Of a stretch of 64,000 nucleotides of DNA, positions 60,371 to 64,000 are shown one piece after another. Position numbers and translations under genes: made by a program. The DNA comes from JACKII01 sp963974445. GTDB taxonomy: Bacteria > Pseudomonadota > Alphaproteobacteria > Bin95. Location of the stretch: contig CAXBDI010000002.1 in assembly GCA_963974445.1 (NCBI GenBank), positions 13,873-77,872 of the forward strand. The letters are read 5' to 3'. Position 1 is the first letter of the stretch. Every line of letters begins with the position of its first letter. Under the pieces are notes generated by a model, which was not told the origin of the DNA, made no database searches, and saw nothing but the letters and a program-made list of their open reading frames with translations.

Positions 60371-61672
60371 ATGTTACAAAGCAACTTTGCAGGATTGATC
60401 GACGACCGGCCGGAAGATCGGGTCTTCCGTGTGCACCGGCGCATCTACACCGACACCGATGTCTTTGCCGCCGAACAGGAGCGGATTTTCGAGCAGTCCT
60501 GGACCTATGTCTGCCACGAATCGCAAATTCCAAAGCCCGGAGATTATTATACGGTCAGGCTGGGACGCGAGCCGGTGATCGTCAACCGCCGCGATGACGG
60601 CTCGGTCGGTGGGTTGTTGAACGCCTGCGCCCACCGCGGGGCGCTGCTGACGCCGACCCAGCGCGGCAATGCCCGGGTGCTGGTCTGCCGCTATCATGGC
60701 TGGAGCTTTGCCGGCAATGACGGGCGCTGCCTGAAGATCAAGGAGCCAGCGGGCGAGGACCCCGCTTGTTACGCCTTGCGCAAAGTCCCTCGGGTCGAGA
60801 GCTACCGCGGCTTCGTCTTCGCCACCCTGAACGAGCAGGCCCCGCCCTTGGCCGAGCACTTAGGTGCAGCGGCGACGATCATCGACATGCTGGCCGACCA
60901 GTCGCCGGATGGGCTGGAAGTGCTGCCGGGCGTCTCCAGCTACATCGTTGACGGCAATTGGAAACTCCAGGCGGAGAACGGCGTCGATGCCTACCACGTC
61001 ACCACGGTGCACCGGAACTTCGCCAATACCGTGAAGCGGCGGGACCAGATCAAGGGCAATGCGTCGGGCATGAAATCCACCGACGTTTCGCGCTTTTCCG
61101 GGGAGTTGCGCAACGGCGCGTATGACCTGGGCGGCGGCCACAACCTGATCTGGACGCAGCGCGGCGATCCTTCGGCAGCGCCCTTGTGGGAGGCGCGGGG
61201 CGAGGTCGAGCCGCGGGTCGGGCCGGTGAAGTGGGATTGGATGTGCGCGCGGGGACGCAACCTGTTCCTGTTCCCGAACCTGTTCCTGATGGACCAGTCC
61301 TCCACCCAAATCCGCGTACTGATCCCTTTGAGCGCCAGCCGGACGGAGATCAAGGTCTACTGCATCGCACGCAAGGGCGAGAGCCGCGAGGCGCGGGTCG
61401 CGAGGATGAGCAAGTTCAGGGATTTCTTTCTAGGCGCCGGGTTGGCGACGACGGACGATTCGGCGGCGCTGGAGGATACGCAGACGGGCGCGCACGCCTC
61501 CGCCGAGCCGTGGAACAGTTTCGTTCGCGGCTGGGACACGGTTGTCGAGGGGCCGGATGAGGACGCCAAAGCCCTGGGCATGACGCCGGCCTCCAGCAAC
61601 TCCCGCTGGGACCCGGAGACCCACTATGTCGGCCAATACCGCCGCTGGCGTGAGTTGATGAGCGATGGGTGA
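60371..61672 (+). CDS. aromatic ring-hydroxylating (Rieske) oxygenase, alpha subunit
   Basis: The alpha subunit of a three-component dioxygenase, 433 residues. The Rieske 2Fe-2S ligands are Cys86-His88 (NACAHRGALL) and Cys106-His109 (VCRYHGWSF). The mononuclear iron site has the motif AENGVDAYHVTTVHRNF with His209 and His214; the electron-bridging Asp is at 207. Resembles anthranilate/benzoate- or salicylate-type alpha subunits. The beta subunit lies 147 bp downstream, beyond a family B repeat. The reductase and ferredoxin are not nearby. The final substrate is not predictable. Confidence 0.95.
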   Translation: MLQSNFAGLIDDRPEDRVFRVHRRIYTDTDVFAAEQERIFEQSWTYVCHESQIPKPGDYYTVRLGREPVIVNRRDDGSVGGLLNACAHRGALLTPTQRGNARVLVCRYHGWSFAGNDGRCLKIKEPAGEDPACYALRKVPRVESYRGFVFATLNEQAPPLAEHLGAAATIIDMLADQSPDGLEVLPGVSSYIVDGNWKLQAENGVDAYHVTTVHRNFANTVKRRDQIKGNASGMKSTDVSRFSGELRNGAYDLGGGHNLIWTQRGDPSAAPLWEARGEVEPRVGPVKWDWMCARGRNLFLFPNLFLMDQSSTQIRVLIPLSASRTEIKVYCIARKGESREARVARMSKFRDFFLGAGLATTDDSAALEDTQTGAHASAEPWNSFVRGWDTVVEGPDEDAKALGMTPASSNSRWDPETHYVGQYRRWRELMSDG

Positions 61673-61683
61673 GACCTTCAACC

Positions 61684-61790
61684 GGCGTCATTGCGAGGAG
61701 CCGCAGGCGACGCGGCAACCCACCTACGCCCGAGCTTGGCGCCAACGCCGATGGGTTGCTTCGCCCGCTGCGCGGCCTCGCAATGACGCC
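61684..61790. repeat. family B inverted-repeat element between the alpha and beta subunit genes
   Basis: GGCGTCATTGCGAG at 61684 pairs with CTCGCAATGACGCC ending at 61790. The inside has CCGCAGGCGACGCGGCAACC near the left and ATGGGTTGCTTCGCCCG near the right, as in the element at 31689-31820. It occupies most of the gap between the two oxygenase subunit genes. Confidence 0.85.
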
Positions 61791-61819
61791 TGTCGGGATA
61801 GCATAGGGGCGCTGGGCGC

Positions 61820-62326
61820 ATGACCCCCTTCCCCTCCCCCACCCTCCAACTGGAGGTCGAACGCCTGCTCTACCGGGAGGCCTATTGCCTGGACACCCGC
61901 GACTGGCAGGGCTGGCTCGATTGCTATTGGGATGAGGCCACGTTCTGGATTCCCGCCTGGGCCAACGAGACCGAGTTGACCGCCGATCCGGAGGTCGAGA
62001 TGGCGCTGATGTACATGCCCGACAAAACCGGCCTTGACGACCGCGTCTACCGCATCCTTTCCCGCGACAGCTACGCCTCGACGCCGATGCCGCGGTCCTG
62101 TCACGTGGTCGGCAATGTGCTGATCCTGGATGGCACCGCGGACGAGATGCAGGTCGCGGCCAGTTGGACCGTGCACCTCTACCACATGCACAAAGGCGCA
62201 CGCGTGCATGGCGGGAGGTATGAGTACGGTCTGGCCCGGCGGGAGGGGGCGTTGAAGATTATGGCCAAGAAGGTGGTTTTCCTGAACGACAAGGTCGACG
62301 TGCCGCTCGATATCTATAACGTCTGA
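61820..62326 (+). CDS. aromatic ring-hydroxylating oxygenase, beta subunit
   Basis: The beta subunit is a 168-residue NTF2-like (ketosteroid isomerase-fold) protein: LEVERLLYREAYCLDTRDWQ, then WLDCYWDEATFWIPAWANET, then DRVYRILSRDSYASTPMPRS, with the usual ending LKIMAKKVVFLNDKVDVPLD. It supports the alpha subunit in the alpha3beta3 hexamer. An LLM-class oxidoreductase gene follows 28 bp downstream and seems part of the operon. Confidence 0.94.
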   Translation: MTPFPSPTLQLEVERLLYREAYCLDTRDWQGWLDCYWDEATFWIPAWANETELTADPEVEMALMYMPDKTGLDDRVYRILSRDSYASTPMPRSCHVVGNVLILDGTADEMQVAASWTVHLYHMHKGARVHGGRYEYGLARREGALKIMAKKVVFLNDKVDVPLDIYNV

Positions 62327-62354
62327 CGCACTTCTCTACAGAAGGAACGCCCGT

Positions 62355-63278
62355 ATGAGCCACGCAGTTCGCTTTGGTTCGCTCGTCCTGCCGAACGACG
62401 ACATGCCGACCCTGATCCGCAAGGCGAAGAACCTGGAGGATTGCGGCTTCGATATCTTCGCGGGCGCGGACCATTTCTGCGACTGGTCCGATGTCTCTCG
62501 CCCCTGGTTCGAGGGCTGGATCTCGCTGACCGCGGTGGCGCTGGCGACGGCAAAGCTGCGGATCGCGACATATGTCACGCAAATTCCGCTGCGCCATCCG
62601 GCGATGCTGGCCCGCCAGGCGCAGACTCTCGACCACGTCTCGAATGGGCGGTTGGAAGTTGGGCTCGGCACCGGCATCGCCATCGATCCCAGCTACGCCA
62701 TGATGGGCATCCCGAACTGGGACGGCAAGGAGCGCGTCGCGCGGTTTAAGGAGTATGTGCAGATCGTCGACCGGCTGCTGTCGAACGACACATCCAGCTT
62801 CGACGGCGAGTACTACAGCATCAAGGACGCCGTTACGCGACCGGCCCCGATACAGTCACCACGTCCGCCGATCATCATCGGCGCGCTCGGCCCTGTCATG
62901 TGCCGGTTTGCCGCCCGCGCCGCCGATACCTGGAACACCATGAGTTTCGCCGACAGCTTCGACAAGCAATTGGCCGAGGCCCGCGAGAAAATCGCTATCG
63001 TTGACGAGGCCTGCGCCAAGGCCGGCCGCGATCCGGCGACGCTGCGCCGCTCGTACCTGATGTACGACCCGACCGCCCGCAGAAGCGGCGGCGCGTTCGC
63101 CTACTACGAATCCGTCGGTGCGTTCGAGGACTACGCTGGGAGAATTATGGAGGCGGGCTTCAGTGAGCTGGTGCTGTACTATCCCGCCGTGGCCGAGCAG
63201 GAACCAATGATGGAACGCATCGCGCAGGATGTGTTTCCGAAGCTGCGGGCGGCGCACCCTTCGACAGGCGCAGCGTGA
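62355..63278 (+). CDS. LLM-class flavin/F420-dependent oxidoreductase
   Basis: This 307-residue LLM starts MSHAVRFGSLVLPNDDMPTL. It has KNLEDCGFDIFAGADHFCDW, ALATAKLRIATYVTQIPLRH, LARQAQTLDHVSNGRLEVGL, GTGIAIDPSYAMMGIPNWDG, and the C-terminal Y-V-PAV-x(QEP)M end. The layout is typical of F420-dependent methylenetetrahydromethanopterin-reductase-like members. Since it follows the Rieske oxygenase genes by 28 bp, it may act on the same aromatic or heteroaromatic pathway. Confidence 0.9.
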   Translation: MSHAVRFGSLVLPNDDMPTLIRKAKNLEDCGFDIFAGADHFCDWSDVSRPWFEGWISLTAVALATAKLRIATYVTQIPLRHPAMLARQAQTLDHVSNGRLEVGLGTGIAIDPSYAMMGIPNWDGKERVARFKEYVQIVDRLLSNDTSSFDGEYYSIKDAVTRPAPIQSPRPPIIIGALGPVMCRFAARAADTWNTMSFADSFDKQLAEAREKIAIVDEACAKAGRDPATLRRSYLMYDPTARRSGGAFAYYESVGAFEDYAGRIMEAGFSELVLYYPAVAEQEPMMERIAQDVFPKLRAAHPSTGAA

Positions 63279-63290
63279 AGGGGCGGGCGG

Positions 63291-63320
63291 CTAAATCCGC
63301 GCCACCTGCTCCACATCCAC
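63291..63320. repeat. 30-bp duplicate of the dnaE 3' end
   Basis: CTAAATCCGCGCCACCTGCT CCACATCCAC here is identical to 63449-63478, which is the last ten codons of dnaE, including its stop. The two copies are in direct orientation, 158 bp apart, and flank a family A hairpin element. Confidence 0.9.
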
Positions 63321-63332
63321 CGCCAATTTTGC

Positions 63333-63425
63333 CGGGCTTGACCGGCATCCATACCTGAGTGCTGATGGCACAATGGCGGTGTAACTTCAAAGCTCTGGCA
63401 TGGATCCCGGGTCAAGCCCGGGACA
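63333..63425. repeat. dispersed hairpin repeat, family A, copy 5
   Basis: Begins GCCGGGCTTGACCGGCATCC and ends CTCTGGCATGGATCCCGGGTC AAGCCCGGGA-like. The arms pair to form a long imperfect hairpin. It lies between the LLM gene and dnaE and is enclosed by 30-bp direct repeats. Confidence 0.75.
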
Positions 63426-63448
63426 AGGGGAAGGTCGAGGGCGCACAC

Positions 63449-64000
63449 CTAAATCCGCGCCACCTGCTCCACATCCACGACGCCGCGCACGGCCTTGAGC
63501 ATGGCCGCCACCTGTGGGGTGACGGTGTAGCGGCCGGGCAGGTCGATCTCCACCTCGCGCATAGGGTCGAGGCCGAGGACGATGCTGATCTGGCCGCGGC
63601 CGCCGGCCTCGGCGGTCAGGTGGTGCTGGATCGAGGGCAGCGGGACCGTGTCGTTCACGAAGACCTTCAGCGCCTCGGTACGGGTGGCGGCGACCCGCTC
63701 CAGATCGTCGATGCTGTGGGCGGTGATCTTCAGACTGTCGCCATCGAGGCGGACCTCGACGCTCATCATCACCGGATGGCCGCTGTCCAGAACCTCGCGG
63801 GCGCCGGCCAGCACTTCGCTGAACACCGTGACCTCCACCATGCCGGTCGAATCCGATAGCTGGACGAAAGCGTAGCGATTGCCGCGGGCGTTAGAGCGCT
63901 CCTGCCGGCCGAGCACGATGCCGGCGATCTTGGCATGACTGGCGCTGCGGGCGCGTTCCGCCAGATTGGCGATGCGGGTGACGCGCAGCCGTTTCAGCAA
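63449..64000 (-). CDS. dnaE: DNA polymerase III subunit alpha, C-terminal part
   Basis: Replicative polymerase catalytic subunit. Only the last 183 codons lie in the window; the gene continues beyond 64000. The visible part is the C-terminal OB-fold: KIAGIVLGRQERSNARGNRY, AFVQLSDSTGMVEVTVFSEV, and a small region after it (RGVVDVEQVARI) at the end. OB fold binds single-stranded DNA, and the tail contacts the tau subunit or clamp. Its final 30 bp are duplicated 158 bp upstream on the + coordinate side. Confidence 0.95.
   Translation of the reverse strand: MLKRLRVTRIANLAERARSASHAKIAGIVLGRQERSNARGNRYAFVQLSDSTGMVEVTVFSEVLAGAREVLDSGHPVMMSVEVRLDGDSLKITAHSIDDLERVAATRTEALKVFVNDTVPLPSIQHHLTAEAGGRGQISIVLGLDPMREVEIDLPGRYTVTPQVAAMLKAVRGVVDVEQVARI

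Overview
This 64 kb window is high-GC, gene-dense DNA that looks like the chromosome of an alphaproteobacterium, probably Rhodospirillales-like. Pointers are a ChpT-type histidine phosphotransferase (CtrA phosphorelay), a PAS_5-family PAS protein, DUF465 and DUF1127 small proteins, the pgsA-moaD-moaE order, a TIGR02444 protein, and hairpin intergenic repeats of the CCCGGGTCAAGCCCGGG and CGTCATTGCGAG types common in that class. The assignment is inference from gene content. No phylogeny was run.

Layout. 1-3.5 kb: gatA (5' end cut off), a transglutaminase-like membrane protein inserted between gatA and gatB, gatB, and a small hypothetical gene. 3.9-4.8 kb: pseudouridine-5'-phosphate glycosidase. 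4.85-7.6 kb: a decayed accessory patch with remnants of three transposase families (IS5-like, IS1380-like, and an rve-type IS3/IS481-like one). They bracket a small cassette of a sigma-region-4-like protein, a SHOCT-domain membrane protein and a DUF2892 protein. 7.8-12.4 kb: housekeeping genes (EI24/CysZ-like protein, nth, GNAT, TIGR02444, DUF465, purE-purK, tRNA-Val). 12.6-19.5 kb: a Baeyer-Villiger-type monooxygenase, an apparently iron-regulated pair (exported protein plus PiuC-like hydroxylase) behind a Fur-like palindrome, creatininase and alpha/beta hydrolase, a PAS protein and a carboxymuconolactone decarboxylase. 19.5-24 kb: chpT, mobA, moaA, nadK and an AbrB-type membrane protein.

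24-33 kb is the most distinctive stretch. It carries two coenzyme F420 biosynthesis genes (cofE and cofD, overlapping by 4 bp), divergent from an operon of a luciferase-like (LLM) oxidoreductase, an SDR and a 3-hydroxyisobutyrate-dehydrogenase-like enzyme. Further LLM genes lie on both sides. The whole window holds five LLM-class oxidoreductases, which suggests an F420-using redox metabolism, unusual for Proteobacteria. 33-46.5 kb: semialdehyde dehydrogenase, pgsA-moaD-moaE, glpD, aldo/keto reductase, D-2-hydroxyacid dehydrogenase, MFS transporter, an Asp-box beta-propeller, a D-aminoacylase-type amidohydrolase, and a cytochrome b561 gene coupled to a membrane-anchored LuxR regulator. 46.5-60.3 kb: another LLM, apt, class III aminotransferase, TAXI-type binding protein, aarF-znuA, a GIY-YIG nuclease gene broken by one in-frame stop and flanked by two near-identical hairpin repeats, pepF, acyl-CoA synthetase, rpmE, N-formylglutamate amidohydrolase, an orphan terminase-small-subunit gene behind a perfect consensus promoter, and mazG. 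60.4-64 kb: Rieske oxygenase alpha and beta subunits with an LLM partner, then the 3' end of dnaE, whose last 30 bp are duplicated around a hairpin element.

Molybdenum cofactor (mobA, moaA, moaD, moaE), F420 (cofE, cofD) and flavin-dependent enzymes recur, alongside ring-hydroxylating, Baeyer-Villiger, amidohydrolase and dienelactone-hydrolase-type enzymes. This fits a catabolically versatile free-living heterotroph. No CRISPR array, rRNA, intact IS element or prophage was seen.
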